The notes under the pieces were generated by a model. It did no database searches and was not told where the DNA came from. It was given only the letters and a program-made list of their open reading frames with translations. The translations under genes were made by a program, and so were the position numbers. Positions 43,678-52,636 of a stretch of DNA of 64,000 nucleotides are shown piece after piece; the first letter of the stretch is position 1; each line of letters begins with the position of its first letter. The DNA is from Kluyvera sp046569695 (GTDB lineage Bacteria > Pseudomonadota > Gammaproteobacteria > Enterobacterales > Enterobacteriaceae), in assembly GCF_046569695.1 (NCBI RefSeq), contig NZ_JBKHUI010000016.1, positions 62,001 to 126,000 on the forward strand, written 5' to 3'.

Positions 43678-43698
43678 AATCAGGATGAAATAACGCTA

Positions 43699-44310
43699 AT
43701 GAACATTCCGATGAGAGATAGAATAAAAACAGGCATGCTGTTCACGGATATGTGTGAAGGATTACCAGAAGAGAGACTGCGCGGCAAAGAATTAATGTAT
43801 GACTTTAATAACACCCGCCCGTCCGAAGATAAAAAGAGAATTGAGCTCATTTATAAAATGTTCGGTAAAGTGGGAAAAACTCCGTGGATTGAACCACCAA
43901 TACGCTTCGCCTACGGCAGTAATATTTTTATTGGTGACTGTTTTTATGCCAATTTCAACTTCACCATTGTTGACGATCACACGGTGACGATTGGTGATAA
44001 TGTCCTGATCGCCCCTAACGTTACGATTTCGGTAACCGGACACCCGGTCCACCATGAATTGAGGGAAAAAGGCGAGATGTTTTCTTTCCCGGTAACGATA
44101 GAAAACAATGTGTGGATCGGCAGCAATGTGGTTATCAATCCGGGAGTCACTATTGGAGAAAACAGCGTTATCGGTGCGGGCAGCGTTGTCACGAAAGATA
44201 TTCCCGCAAATGTCGTTGCGGCGGGCGTACCATGCAAAGTTATCCGAGAAATAACCGACCGGGATAAAGCGTATTACTATAAAGATTTTAAAGTCGAAGC
44301 GGCAGGTTAA
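43699..44310 (+). CDS. lacA: Galactoside O-acetyltransferase
   Basis: Acetylates galactosides at C6, perhaps for detoxification. The 203-aa trimeric left-handed beta-helix protein has hexapeptide repeats (VWIGSNVVINPGVTIGENSVIGAGSVV) and the catalytic His in SVTGHPVHHEL. Same length as E. coli LacA. AT-richer than its neighbours, as is usual for lacA. Last gene of the operon. Confidence 0.97.
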   Translation: MNIPMRDRIKTGMLFTDMCEGLPEERLRGKELMYDFNNTRPSEDKKRIELIYKMFGKVGKTPWIEPPIRFAYGSNIFIGDCFYANFNFTIVDDHTVTIGDNVLIAPNVTISVTGHPVHHELREKGEMFSFPVTIENNVWIGSNVVINPGVTIGENSVIGAGSVVTKDIPANVVAAGVPCKVIREITDRDKAYYYKDFKVEAAG

Positions 44311-44357
44311 ATGCGTCTGCGCCTAAGCTATCTTTAGGTATCAATAAACGCTTACAC

Positions 44358-44395
44358 GGTCTCTTGAGACGGCGTTCGCCTCAAGAGACCTTTTT
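44358..44395. terminator. lac operon terminator
   Basis: Long stem GGTCTCTTGAG/CTCAAGAGACC followed by five T on the plus strand, between the convergent lacA and hycI; A-rich on the other side is weak, so mainly for lac. Confidence 0.88.
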
Positions 44396-44410
44396 CTGGA
44401 GAAGATAAAC

Positions 44411-44884
44411 TTACTCTTCATCCTCCACCGCTAACGCTTCGAACCCGCCGTTCCCCTGCCACCCTTCAAGACGCTGATAAACCACCTCAACCGCGTCTTT
44501 AATCGCCTGGGTCATCGGGTAATAAAAGCCCACGATATCCGGCTGAATGCCGAGGAAAATCACCTCACCCACGTCTTCTTTCAGCTGATCCACCAGGTAG
44601 TTCAGCGGCATGTTGTGGGTGGTCATCATAAACATCTCGGCGATGTCGTCCGGGTCGATAATGCGAATCTCGCCCGGGTTCAGCCCCATATCGGTGGCAT
44701 CGACAATCAGCAGGCGAGTCGGGTTCAGCTCGCGGATTGCCACAATATCGTTTTCCGGCGCGCTGCCGCCGTCAATCACGACCCACGCCCCTTTCGGCTG
44801 GGCTGCACACATTTCTGCCAACAGAGGGCCAGCGCCATCGTCGCCCATCATGCTATTGCCGACACAGAGTAAAACGTCAGTCAT
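44411..44884 (-). CDS. hycI: Hydrogenase 3 maturation endopeptidase HycI
   Basis: Removes the C-terminal peptide of pre-HycE after nickel insertion. The 157-aa protein shows the M52 peptidase metal-binding acids and His: GNSMMGDDGAGPLLAEM near residue 10, DATDMGLNPGEI near residue 62 and TTHNMPLNYL near residue 90. Last gene of the hyc operon. Confidence 0.97.
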   Translation of the reverse strand: MTDVLLCVGNSMMGDDGAGPLLAEMCAAQPKGAWVVIDGGSAPENDIVAIRELNPTRLLIVDATDMGLNPGEIRIIDPDDIAEMFMMTTHNMPLNYLVDQLKEDVGEVIFLGIQPDIVGFYYPMTQAIKDAVEVVYQRLEGWQGNGGFEALAVEDEE

Positions 44885-44906
44885 GGTATTTCCTCACTCT
44901 AAAAAA

Positions 44907-45317
44907 TCAGTCGCGCAGGCGGCGCACCATCAGATAGATGGCGCTCTCCTGATGAATGGCGTGCAGCATATTGAGCATCGCCTGGCTCCACTCTTTTTGC
45001 TGCGACGTTTGTGACGCCCGCGCTTTATCAAACGCGTTCGCCAGCATCGACACGTGATTGCTGTCGATGACTATTTCGCCGTACTTCGGCACGCCTTCCA
45101 TCTTGCGCCGCGCCGTACTGCCCGCTTCAAGCGTAGCAATCCACGCCAGATACTCATCCCACGGGCAGGTCAGCGCGGCTTCGAGGCAGTCGATGACCCC
45201 GAGGTGGTGGCCAATCGCCAGGCTGTAATAGACAACCTGCTGCGCCTCGGAAGGCGTGGCATCGTTCTCATCAATAAATTTACGGCTCAGTTGACTGAAC
45301 ACCACCTGTTCGCTCAT
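44907..45317 (-). CDS. hycH: HycH, hydrogenase 3 assembly protein
   Basis: 136-aa soluble protein needed for processing of HycE in E. coli, not part of the final complex. No known catalytic motif; it aligns with E. coli HycH throughout (FSQLSRKFIDENDATPSEAQQVVYYSLAIGHHLGVIDCLE). Starts in an ATGA overlap with hycG. Confidence 0.95.
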   Translation of the reverse strand: MSEQVVFSQLSRKFIDENDATPSEAQQVVYYSLAIGHHLGVIDCLEAALTCPWDEYLAWIATLEAGSTARRKMEGVPKYGEIVIDSNHVSMLANAFDKARASQTSQQKEWSQAMLNMLHAIHQESAIYLMVRRLRD

Positions 45318-46081
45318 CGAATACGTGCCTCTTCTACTACGTGGTTAAGCTGCGTGACGATTTCCGTCAGACGCGGATCGTTTTCTGTGGCCAGCCACTG
45401 CTGAACCTGAGTGTCACCCTGGCCCAGATGCAGCATATAGTCGTCGGCAATCTGACGACCATAGCGGTAGCCCGCCAGGCGGCGCGCGGCGCGGTCAACC
45501 TGCACGCGCAGCGGCTGGACCATGTCCGGATGCAGAATTTCAGCCGGCTGCGCATCCAGTTCACTTGGCGCACGAGCGTGGATTTTCTGCTCCAGCAGAC
45601 CCAGCGCCATGGCAAAGCCGTACAGCGTTGCCGCAGGCGTCGGCGGGCAGCCAGGAATGTACACGTCCACCGGTACGATTTTATCGGTGCCGCCCCAGAC
45701 GCAGTACAGGTCGTGGAAGATACCGCCGCTGTTGCCGCAGGCGCCGTAAGAGATACAGATTTTCGGGTCCGGCGCGGACTGCCAGGCACGCAGCGCTGGC
45801 GAACGCATGGCGCGGGTCACCGCACCGGTAAACAGCAGAATGTCGGCATGACGCGGTGACGGCACCACTTTAATACCAAAACGTTCGGCGTCGAACAGCG
45901 GTGAAAGCGTGGCAAAGATTTCGATTTCGCAGCCGTTACAGCCGCCGCAGTCCACGCGGTAGACGTAGGCGGAACGCTTGATGTTTTTCAAAAGCGACGC
46001 TTTCATGCTGGCGATAGATTCTTCTACCGTCATCGGCACCGGCATGCCGTTGTCGTCGCGTGGCCCTATTAAGTTGCTCAT
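45314..46081 (-). CDS. hycG: Hydrogenase 3 small subunit HycG
   Basis: Carries the [4Fe-4S] cluster proximal to the NiFe site; related to NuoB. The 255-aa protein has CGGCNGCEIEIFA near residue 42, the Cys in SYGACGNSGGIF and GCPPTP. ATGA overlaps with hycF and hycH. Confidence 0.97.
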   Translation of the reverse strand: MSNLIGPRDDNGMPVPMTVEESIASMKASLLKNIKRSAYVYRVDCGGCNGCEIEIFATLSPLFDAERFGIKVVPSPRHADILLFTGAVTRAMRSPALRAWQSAPDPKICISYGACGNSGGIFHDLYCVWGGTDKIVPVDVYIPGCPPTPAATLYGFAMALGLLEQKIHARAPSELDAQPAEILHPDMVQPLRVQVDRAARRLAGYRYGRQIADDYMLHLGQGDTQVQQWLATENDPRLTEIVTQLNHVVEEARIR

Positions 46082-46623
46082 CAGATGGCCTCTTTCATGT
46101 GGCGAGTCAGGTCAATACGGTCGGAAGGCACCAAACATTTCTGACGCTTACATTCCGGGCAGGTCTCAAAGCTTTCGCGGTGGTTTTCCGCGCGGCTGTC
46201 GCCGTTGTGCTTGAGCAGCGCAATGGCGTAATCAATCTCTTTTTGCACCGCAAACGGACGGTTGCAAACGCGGCAGTTGCAGATATCAAAACGGGACTGC
46301 TGCAAGAAATCTTCTTTCTTCCACACCGCCAGTTCGTACTCCTGCGACAGCTTGATCGCCGCCGTCGGGCACACTTCTTCGCAGCGGCCGCAGAAGATGC
46401 AGCGGCCGAGGTTGAACTGCCACGCCAGCTGATTGCTGACGCGGTCGGTTTCCACCGTCAGGGCGTTCGACGGGCAGGCGTTGACGCACGCCGCGCAGCC
46501 GATGCACTGCTGCGGGTTGTGTTCCGGCTTGCCGCGGAAGTTTTTATCAACCGGCATCGGTTCCAGCGGGTAGGACGATGTCGTGACGCCGGTTTTAATA
46601 GCTTTTTTAATAAAGGTAAACAT
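46081..46623 (-). CDS. hycF: HycF, ferredoxin-like subunit of formate hydrogenlyase
   Basis: NuoI-like peripheral arm subunit, 180 aa, with two [4Fe-4S] motifs (CIGCAACVNACPSNA near 40, CIFCGRCEEVCPTAA near 74) and two further CxxC pairs towards the C-terminus (CNCRVCNR, CPECKRQKC). Separated from hycE by a palindromic repeat region, unlike the tightly packed genes around it. Confidence 0.97.
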   Translation of the reverse strand: MFTFIKKAIKTGVTTSSYPLEPMPVDKNFRGKPEHNPQQCIGCAACVNACPSNALTVETDRVSNQLAWQFNLGRCIFCGRCEEVCPTAAIKLSQEYELAVWKKEDFLQQSRFDICNCRVCNRPFAVQKEIDYAIALLKHNGDSRAENHRESFETCPECKRQKCLVPSDRIDLTRHMKEAI

Positions 46624-46654
46624 AGTTGCTCCCAGCTTGCGTGCGGGGTTTTTA

Positions 46655-46769
46655 CCCTCACCCTAGCCCTCTCCCTAAGGGAGAGGGGACAGATCGGCGT
46701 TGTCAGTTAATACACTCTCGCTCTGCCCTTCCCCCTCGCCCCTTTAGGGAGAGGGTCGGGGTAAGGGGA
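46655..46769. repeat. Intra-operon palindromic repeat between hycE and hycF
   Basis: Two inverted-repeat units: CCCTCTCCCT-A-AGGGAGAGGG near 46668-46688 and CCCCTCGCCCCTTT with AGGGAGAGGG near 46732-46757, flanked by CCCTCACCC and GTAAGGGG. The same family occurs at 63515-63614. Could stabilise or attenuate the hyc mRNA here. Confidence 0.8.
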
Positions 46770-46789
46770 ATCCCCACGCAATGCCCCAA

Positions 46790-48499
46790 TTATTTCAGCG
46801 GCGAGTTCTTACGCTCGATGCTGTAGCGCTCAAGCTCTTTGTACGGCACGACCTTGCTCTTCTTCTTACGCACGTCGACCACGGTCATACGGTCGGTACA
46901 GGAGTAGCAAGGGTCGAGGCTACCGATAATCAGCGGCGCATCGGAAACGGTGTTGCCGCGCAGCATGTAGCGCAGGGTTGGCCAGTTGGCGTAGGTCGCC
47001 GCACGGCAGCGCCAGCGGTACAGCTTCTGGTTGTCGCCGGTCATGCTCCAGTGAATATCATCACCACGAGGCGCTTCCGAGAAGCCCAGCGCGAAGCGGT
47101 TTGGAATGTAGGTGAACCCTTCTACCGCCAGCGGGCCGCCAGGCAGGTTATCCAGACCGTAGTCAATCATGTTCAGCGCGGTGAACACTTCGTTGATACG
47201 CACTTTCAGACGGGAGATAACGTCGCAGCCCTGCTCGCTATGCACTTCCATCGGCAGCAGACCGTAGCCCACAAACGGGTGATCGGCGCGGGTGTCGCGG
47301 GCGTGGCCGCTGGCGCGAACCATCGGGCCGACGTTGCTGAAGTCGCGGGCGATTTCCGGGTCCAGGCGGCCGATACCGACGGTGCGCTGTTCCATGTTCG
47401 GGGTGCTCAGCAGAATATCCACCAGATCCTGCACGTCGCGACGCATCTGCTGCGCCAACTGACGGGTCTGGATCATGTCGTCTTTCAGGAAGTCACGACG
47501 GATGCCGCCAATCAGGTTCAGGCCGTAAGTTTTACGCGCGCCGGTGAGGATTTCCGCCATTTTCATGGAGGCTTCACGAACGCGGAAGAACTGCATAAAG
47601 CCGGAGTCGAAGCCGGTGAAGTGGCACGCCAGGCCGAGGTTCAGCAGGTGCGAGTGCAGACGCTCAACTTCCAGCAGAATGGCGCGGATCATCTGCGCAC
47701 GTTCCGGCACCACGATGCCCATCGCGTTCTCGACGGAGGTGGTGTAGGCGGTGCTGTGGGCAAAGCCGCAGATGCCGCACACGCGGTCGGACAGGAAGGT
47801 CACTTCGTTGTAACCCATGCGGGTTTCCGCCAGTTTTTCCATGCCGCGGTGGACATAGAACAGACGATAGTCGGCGTCGATAATGTTCTCGCCGTCAACG
47901 AACAGGCGGAAGTGGCCCGGTTCATCGGAGGTGACGTGCAGCGGGCCAATTGGCACTACGTTGTTTTTCTTGCTGCCCAGCTCGTTGATGAACTCGTAGG
48001 TTTCGGCATCGGTGGTCGGTGCCGGGCGCTGACGGTAGTCCATGCTGTCTTTACGCAGCGGGTACAGCTCGTCCGGCCAATCATCCGGCAGCACCAGACG
48101 ACGTTCGTCCGGCAGGCCCACCGGGCGCAGGCCGTACATGTCGCGCACTTCGCGCTCGCCCCAGACCGCCGCCGGAACGCGTGGCGTCACGGACGGGTAT
48201 TCGAGGGTGTTAGGGTCGACTTCGACGCGCACGGTAATCCAGCACTTGGTGCCTTTTTCCATCGACAGCACGTAGTAGACCGCATAGTGTCCGTTCAGTT
48301 TACGTTCGTCGTTGCCGAACAGCACCGACAGCCAGCCGCCCTGCTGGTAGTAAAGAAACTCGACGACTTCCGGCAGGTAGTTCACCTTCACGGTAATCGT
48401 TAACTGGTCTTTGGTCTGCCAGGCTTCGTCCAGCACCACGCCCGGAAAGGCCTGGTGCAGCGCAGCGAGGTAGTGTTGACCCACTTTTTCTTCAGACAT
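46790..48499 (-). CDS. hycE: Hydrogenase 3 large subunit HycE
   Basis: NiFe catalytic subunit that reduces protons to H2 in formate hydrogenlyase. The 569-aa precursor has an N-terminal NuoC-like domain and a C-terminal NuoD-like domain, with nickel ligands in DRVCGICGFAHS (near 241) and DPCYSCTDR (near 530); HycI is expected to cut after that Arg, releasing the 32-residue tail MTVVDVRKKKSK... Start ATG 48499 is preferred to the in-frame TTG two codons upstream. Confidence 0.98.
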   Translation of the reverse strand: MSEEKVGQHYLAALHQAFPGVVLDEAWQTKDQLTITVKVNYLPEVVEFLYYQQGGWLSVLFGNDERKLNGHYAVYYVLSMEKGTKCWITVRVEVDPNTLEYPSVTPRVPAAVWGEREVRDMYGLRPVGLPDERRLVLPDDWPDELYPLRKDSMDYRQRPAPTTDAETYEFINELGSKKNNVVPIGPLHVTSDEPGHFRLFVDGENIIDADYRLFYVHRGMEKLAETRMGYNEVTFLSDRVCGICGFAHSTAYTTSVENAMGIVVPERAQMIRAILLEVERLHSHLLNLGLACHFTGFDSGFMQFFRVREASMKMAEILTGARKTYGLNLIGGIRRDFLKDDMIQTRQLAQQMRRDVQDLVDILLSTPNMEQRTVGIGRLDPEIARDFSNVGPMVRASGHARDTRADHPFVGYGLLPMEVHSEQGCDVISRLKVRINEVFTALNMIDYGLDNLPGGPLAVEGFTYIPNRFALGFSEAPRGDDIHWSMTGDNQKLYRWRCRAATYANWPTLRYMLRGNTVSDAPLIIGSLDPCYSCTDRMTVVDVRKKKSKVVPYKELERYSIERKNSPLK

Positions 48500-48515
48500 G
48501 CTCAAAACTCTCTTA

Positions 48516-49439
48516 TCACGCCACCAGCAAGGAGACGAAGGCTAAAAAGGCTAAACCGAACCCGGTCCAGGTGATGCGACCGGTAATATCCAGACGCAGA
48601 CGCGCCATGCTGTTTTCGAACAGCGCGATAATCAGCACGCCAACCACCAGCTTGACGATAGCGGCAATCACGGCAATCACCAGGCCACCAACGCTAAAGC
48701 TGGTCATCTGTCCCCACGGGATGAAGACGCCAACAAACATCTGCAGCACCACCAGCTGTTTCAGGCTGATGCCCCACTTCAGCACGCCGAAGCCGCTGCC
48801 GCTGTATTCAGACAGCGGGCCTTCCTGCAGCTCCTGCTCTGCTTCCGCTAAGTCGAACGGCAGTTTGCCCATTTCGATAAAGGTGGCGAAGGCGCAGGCG
48901 CAGAAGGCCAGCGCCAGCGGAATGCTGCGGCTAACCGGCCAGTGGTACAGAGTGTTGGTGATATTGCTGATATGGGTAGAGCCCGCAACCAGCGCGGCGA
49001 CCCACAGACCCAACAGCAGCATCGGTTCAACCAGCACGCCGAGCATCGCTTCGCGGCTTGCGCCGATGGCGGTGAACGGGCTACCGGTGTCGAGACCGGC
49101 AATGGCAAAGAAGAAACGCGCGACGGCAAACAGATAGATAAGGGTAATCAGGTCGCCCAAGCCCGGCATTGGGGACGCTACGGTCACCACCGGCAGCGCG
49201 GTAGCAATCGTCAGCATCACGCCGACCATCACAAACGGCGTCAGGCGGAACACCCAGCCGGAAGCGTCCGGGCCAATGCTCTGACGGCCCAGCAGTTTGA
49301 TGATGTCGCGATACTCCTGCATCACGCCCGGCCCGCGACGGTTATGCAACCGTGCGCGCAGCACGCGGGTGATACCAGACAGCAGCGGCGCCACGGCGAA
49401 CAGCACCAGCGCCTGCAGTACAGCAAATAGGAACGTCAT
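48516..49439 (-). CDS. hycD: HycD, membrane subunit of formate hydrogenlyase
   Basis: NuoH-like inner-membrane subunit linking the hydrogenase arm to the membrane; 307 aa with about eight spans. Conserved segment ARLHNRRGPGVMQEYRDIIKLLGRQSI near the N-terminus and LPFDLAEAEQELQEGPLSEYSG near residue 200. Two bases separate it from hycC. Confidence 0.97.
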   Translation of the reverse strand: MTFLFAVLQALVLFAVAPLLSGITRVLRARLHNRRGPGVMQEYRDIIKLLGRQSIGPDASGWVFRLTPFVMVGVMLTIATALPVVTVASPMPGLGDLITLIYLFAVARFFFAIAGLDTGSPFTAIGASREAMLGVLVEPMLLLGLWVAALVAGSTHISNITNTLYHWPVSRSIPLALAFCACAFATFIEMGKLPFDLAEAEQELQEGPLSEYSGSGFGVLKWGISLKQLVVLQMFVGVFIPWGQMTSFSVGGLVIAVIAAIVKLVVGVLIIALFENSMARLRLDITGRITWTGFGLAFLAFVSLLVA

Positions 49440-49441
49440 GT

Positions 49442-51268
49442 TCAGGCTCCTCGAGAGATGACAATCACGACCAGCACCGCCAGTTCAACCAGCGCCAGAC
49501 GTTGCAGCAGCAGCGGCGCCGCCGCGTTCTGCCAGCCCGGAACCAGAGAGACCGGGTTGAGCCATTTGCGCAGTTTCAGCACCGGGGCAAAGGCCTGTTT
49601 CACCGGCATCGCAAAACCGTGCGCGGTGATCACCATGGATTGTTCGTGGTCGTAACCGCAGACCCACGCCGCGCCGCGAGAACGGCTTGGCAGGCGGTTG
49701 CCTTTGAGCAGCGCCAGAATGATGAATGGCAGCAGCGGGCAGGCAATCAGCAGCAGGGTAATCATCGGCTGGGAGACGACAGTGTGCGCGGTAGACATCG
49801 GCAGCGGCACGGCAGCGCTCAGCATTGGCAGCAACCACGGTGCGGCAACGCCGCCAACGATACACAACAGCGCCATCACCACGGTGCTAATTGCCATCAG
49901 CAGCGGCGCGCAGCAGGCGTTTTCCGCCTCTTTAGTACGCGGTGCGCCAAGGAAGGTGACGCCGTAGACTTTCGCCATACACATCACCGCCAGCGCGCCG
50001 GTAATCGCCAGGCCAACGGCCAGCAACGGCCCCAGCAGACGGCCAATAAACGCCCCGCTGGTGCTCAGCTTGAAGAAGGACTGGTAGATAACCCACTCAC
50101 CGGCAAAGCCGTTCAGCGGCGGCAGCGCAGCCATCGCCATCAGGCCAACCAGCATAGCGAGCGAGATCATCGGCATACGTTTACCGATACCGCCCAGCTT
50201 CTCGATGTCGCGGTGGCCGGTACGGAACCAGACCGAGCCCGCGCCGAGGAACAGCGTGGTTTTGAACAAGCTATGGTTGAGCAGATGGTACAGACCGCCG
50301 ATCAGACCCAGCGCCACCATCGCCGGCTCCTGCAGTGCCAGGCCGGTCACGCCGACGCCTAAACCGAGCAGTATGATGCCGATGTTTTCCAGCGTGTGGT
50401 ACGCCAGCAGACGCTGAATATTGTGTTCCATCAGCGCATACAGACCGCCGACAAACGCGGTTACCATGCCCAGCACCAGCAGCGCAATGCCCCACCACAG
50501 CGGCTGAACGTCACCGAGCAGCGACACGGTGAGAATGCCGAGCAGACCCACTTTCATCACCACGGTAGAGAACAGCGCGGCGGCCGGTGCGCTGGCGCTG
50601 GCGTGCGCCTGCGGAACCCAACCGTGCAGCGGGATGATCCCCGCCAGCAGGCCGAAGCCAATGACGCAAAGTACCCAGATATCAGAACCGAGCGGCAGCA
50701 TCTGCGCACGTTCGTTCAGCAGCACCAGATCCAGCGTGCCGTAGCGCTGCCACAGCAGCAGGCAGGCAATCGCCAGCAGAATAGTGCCCAGACGGCCCAG
50801 CGCAAACCACAGCTTGCCGGAAGCGGCGCAGCCGGTGAGGAACGCGCCGCACAGCGCCATGATTTCCGCCATCACCACCAGCGAACCGAAGCTGCTCGCC
50901 ACCATCGCGCAGACGGCAGCCGCCAGCAGGATGTTGATCAGCAGACCGTTGCTTTTGACGTTCGGGTGACGATGCCAGTCAATGTTATAGAGGCTGACAA
51001 ACAGGCCGCACAGGCCGAGCGCAATCAGCCAGACCGCGTTCAGCGGGGAGACCAGCACGCTGTAGTGAACCAATGACAGGCTGCCCATCACCGGGAAACC
51101 GTGAACCAGCACCTGAACGCCCGCCAGGCCCACGCACAGGCTGCCCAGCGCGCCGCCGATACCGGCCACAAAACCGCTCAGGGATTTATTAAACGACAGC
51201 ACAAAGGAGAGCACGGCGGCGGCGGCAAACCAGGCCACTGCGCTATTAATCAACGTCATGACGCTCAT
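49442..51268 (-). CDS. hycC: HycC, antiporter-like membrane subunit of formate hydrogenlyase
   Basis: NuoL/M-like subunit, 608 aa, about 14-16 spans; the Lys and Glu residues of the antiporter fold can be seen in GIIPLHGWVPQAHASASAPAAALFSTVVMKVGLLGIL and LLAYHTLENIGIILLG. Starts in an ATGA overlap with hycB. Confidence 0.97.
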   Translation of the reverse strand: MSVMTLINSAVAWFAAAAVLSFVLSFNKSLSGFVAGIGGALGSLCVGLAGVQVLVHGFPVMGSLSLVHYSVLVSPLNAVWLIALGLCGLFVSLYNIDWHRHPNVKSNGLLINILLAAAVCAMVASSFGSLVVMAEIMALCGAFLTGCAASGKLWFALGRLGTILLAIACLLLWQRYGTLDLVLLNERAQMLPLGSDIWVLCVIGFGLLAGIIPLHGWVPQAHASASAPAAALFSTVVMKVGLLGILTVSLLGDVQPLWWGIALLVLGMVTAFVGGLYALMEHNIQRLLAYHTLENIGIILLGLGVGVTGLALQEPAMVALGLIGGLYHLLNHSLFKTTLFLGAGSVWFRTGHRDIEKLGGIGKRMPMISLAMLVGLMAMAALPPLNGFAGEWVIYQSFFKLSTSGAFIGRLLGPLLAVGLAITGALAVMCMAKVYGVTFLGAPRTKEAENACCAPLLMAISTVVMALLCIVGGVAAPWLLPMLSAAVPLPMSTAHTVVSQPMITLLLIACPLLPFIILALLKGNRLPSRSRGAAWVCGYDHEQSMVITAHGFAMPVKQAFAPVLKLRKWLNPVSLVPGWQNAAAPLLLQRLALVELAVLVVIVISRGA

Positions 51269-51873
51269 TTTGCCTCTCCTTGTTGCGCCTGGAACAGCGT
51301 CAAATCGCCTAAGTCGGTATGGAAGGTCAGCTCACGTTTGCGTTTGCTAACGCGGGCCATGTCCATATTGTTCACCAGATGCAGCGCTTTGGTCGGGCAG
51401 GTGCGCACGCAGGCCGGGCCCTCTTCGTCGAAGTGGCACAGGTCGCATTTCACCGCGATGGCGCGGATACCAGGCACCCAGTCCAGCAGCGTACTGACGC
51501 GAGCCGGAGCCGGTGGCGCAGGCAGCGCTTTCGGAGTGTTGGCGTTGGCCGGGATATCCAGCGGACGGCTACCGGAAAACTCAATTGCCCCAAACGGACA
51601 GGCAATACCGCACAGTTTGCAGCTGACGCACAGGCTTTCATTGAGCTGTACGGCGCCATCGACGCGGGTAATCGCATTTACCGGGCAAACCGTGGCGCAC
51701 GGCGCGTCTTCACAGTGGTGACACATCTGTGGCGCGGATTCTTTTTCATTGAGCATTACTCTAAGCCGTGGCATAGATTGCAGGCCGTGGTGGCGATGCG
51801 TTTCCGCACAGGCCGCTTCACAGGTACGGCAACCGATACAAAGGGTAGAGTCAGCAATTACAAAACGATTCAC
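51265..51873 (-). CDS. hycB: HycB, electron-transfer subunit of formate hydrogenlyase
   Basis: Polyferredoxin that links formate dehydrogenase H to the hydrogenase. The 202-aa protein has four clusters: CIGCRTCEAAC, CHHCEDAPCATVCP, CVSCKLCGIACP and CDLCHFDEEGPACVRTCP. It is a paralogue of HydN in this window. Starts with GTG at 51873, as expected from the E. coli alignment. Confidence 0.96.
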   Translation of the reverse strand: MNRFVIADSTLCIGCRTCEAACAETHRHHGLQSMPRLRVMLNEKESAPQMCHHCEDAPCATVCPVNAITRVDGAVQLNESLCVSCKLCGIACPFGAIEFSGSRPLDIPANANTPKALPAPPAPARVSTLLDWVPGIRAIAVKCDLCHFDEEGPACVRTCPTKALHLVNNMDMARVSKRKRELTFHTDLGDLTLFQAQQGEAK

Positions 51874-51889
51874 CAGGTCTTCCTCAGGT

Positions 51890-51955
51890 GACAGTCATTT
51901 TTGACGAAATCATGCAGAGCAAGTGTCATTTCGACACCCGTCGACACACCGATAA
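51890..51955. promoter_or_regulatory. Candidate FhlA sites between hycA and hycB
   Basis: GACAGTCATTTTTGACGAAA (near 51890-51910) and TGTCATTTCGACACCCGTCG (near 51933-51952) resemble the FhlA binding sequence (CATTTCGTACGAAATG-like). E. coli has a regulatory FhlA site in the same gap. Confidence 0.6.
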
Positions 51956-52423
51956 TCAAGCGTGAGAAGCCCGTTGAGGCTCTTGTGCCAGCTGGCTGAA
52001 ACTCACCGGGCTGTCGCTTTCAAGCGCCGCATACAGGGTGTCGTATACCGGCGAAATTTTTTCCAGGTAATGTTCCAGCACCTGCTCGCGGTCGCGGATA
52101 TTGACGGTGCCGTCAATAAAGCCGTTCATGCTCATCTCGGCGCTGCCCACGCACTGTTTATTCAGGCCGTCGCGGGTTTCAACTACATACTCAACGGTGT
52201 GGCTGTTAAAGCCGCTGGCCAGGCTCACGGAAACCACGAAGTGTTCGAACAGCACGAAGCTCAGCTCTTTCTCCGGTGCGCAGTTCATAGCGTGATGCAG
52301 ACGCGCTTTGGACAACGTAATCCCTTGAACCAAAGAGTTGCAGTAGACACGCCATTGATCCTGATGGCGGCGGTGACGATCGGCGATATAGTCGGCCTTC
52401 TCGCTAATTTCCCAAATAGTCAT
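51956..52423 (-). CDS. hycA: HycA, negative regulator of the formate regulon
   Basis: Counteracts FhlA activation of hyc and hyp in E. coli. The 155-aa protein (MTIWEISEKADYIADRHRRHQDQW...) aligns with E. coli HycA (153 aa) throughout; no known DNA-binding motif. Start ATG 52423; the frame is open 13 more codons towards the sigma54 promoter but without homology. First gene of the hyc operon. Confidence 0.95.
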   Translation of the reverse strand: MTIWEISEKADYIADRHRRHQDQWRVYCNSLVQGITLSKARLHHAMNCAPEKELSFVLFEHFVVSVSLASGFNSHTVEYVVETRDGLNKQCVGSAEMSMNGFIDGTVNIRDREQVLEHYLEKISPVYDTLYAALESDSPVSFSQLAQEPQRASHA

Positions 52424-52456
52424 GTCGGTTACCCGGTTAATAGAAACAAGCCTCCT

Positions 52457-52473
52457 AAGCACTTTTCATGCCA
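52457..52473 (-). promoter_or_regulatory. Sigma54 promoter of the hyc operon
   Basis: On the minus strand TGGCATGAAAAGTGCTT: -24 GG and -12 GC with ten bases between them, about 35 bases before the hycA ATG. Confidence 0.85.
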
Positions 52474-52529
52474 TGTTTTTAATTAATTGATTTTATTAAT
52501 ATTTAATGAAATAACACTGCCGGAGTGAC

Positions 52530-52562
52530 ATGTCATTTCGTCAGTACGACATCGTCATCGAC
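52530..52562. promoter_or_regulatory. FhlA enhancer region between hycA and hypA
   Basis: TGTCATTTCGTCAGTACGAC continuing into ATCGTCATCGACA contains CATTTCGT and TACGACAT half-sites like the FhlA consensus CATTTCGTACGAAATG. It lies between the two divergent sigma54 promoters and can serve both. Confidence 0.7.
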
Positions 52563-52588
52563 AGTCTTTAATGACCTTTCTTCATCTC

Positions 52589-52604
52589 TGGCATTGTTAT
52601 TGCA
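52589..52604 (+). promoter_or_regulatory. Sigma54 promoter of the hyp operon
   Basis: TGGCATTGTTATTGCA: -24 GG (52590-52591) and -12 GC (52602-52603), about 30 bases before hypA. Confidence 0.9.
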
Positions 52605-52636
52605 TTACTGCTGCGAGTTATGTAACAGGAGGCGTT

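Noticed and set aside
46781..48403. 540-codon open frame on the plus strand
   Set aside because: Exact antisense shadow of hycE; no homology, His/Gln/Arg-rich composition typical of mirrored GC-rich codons.
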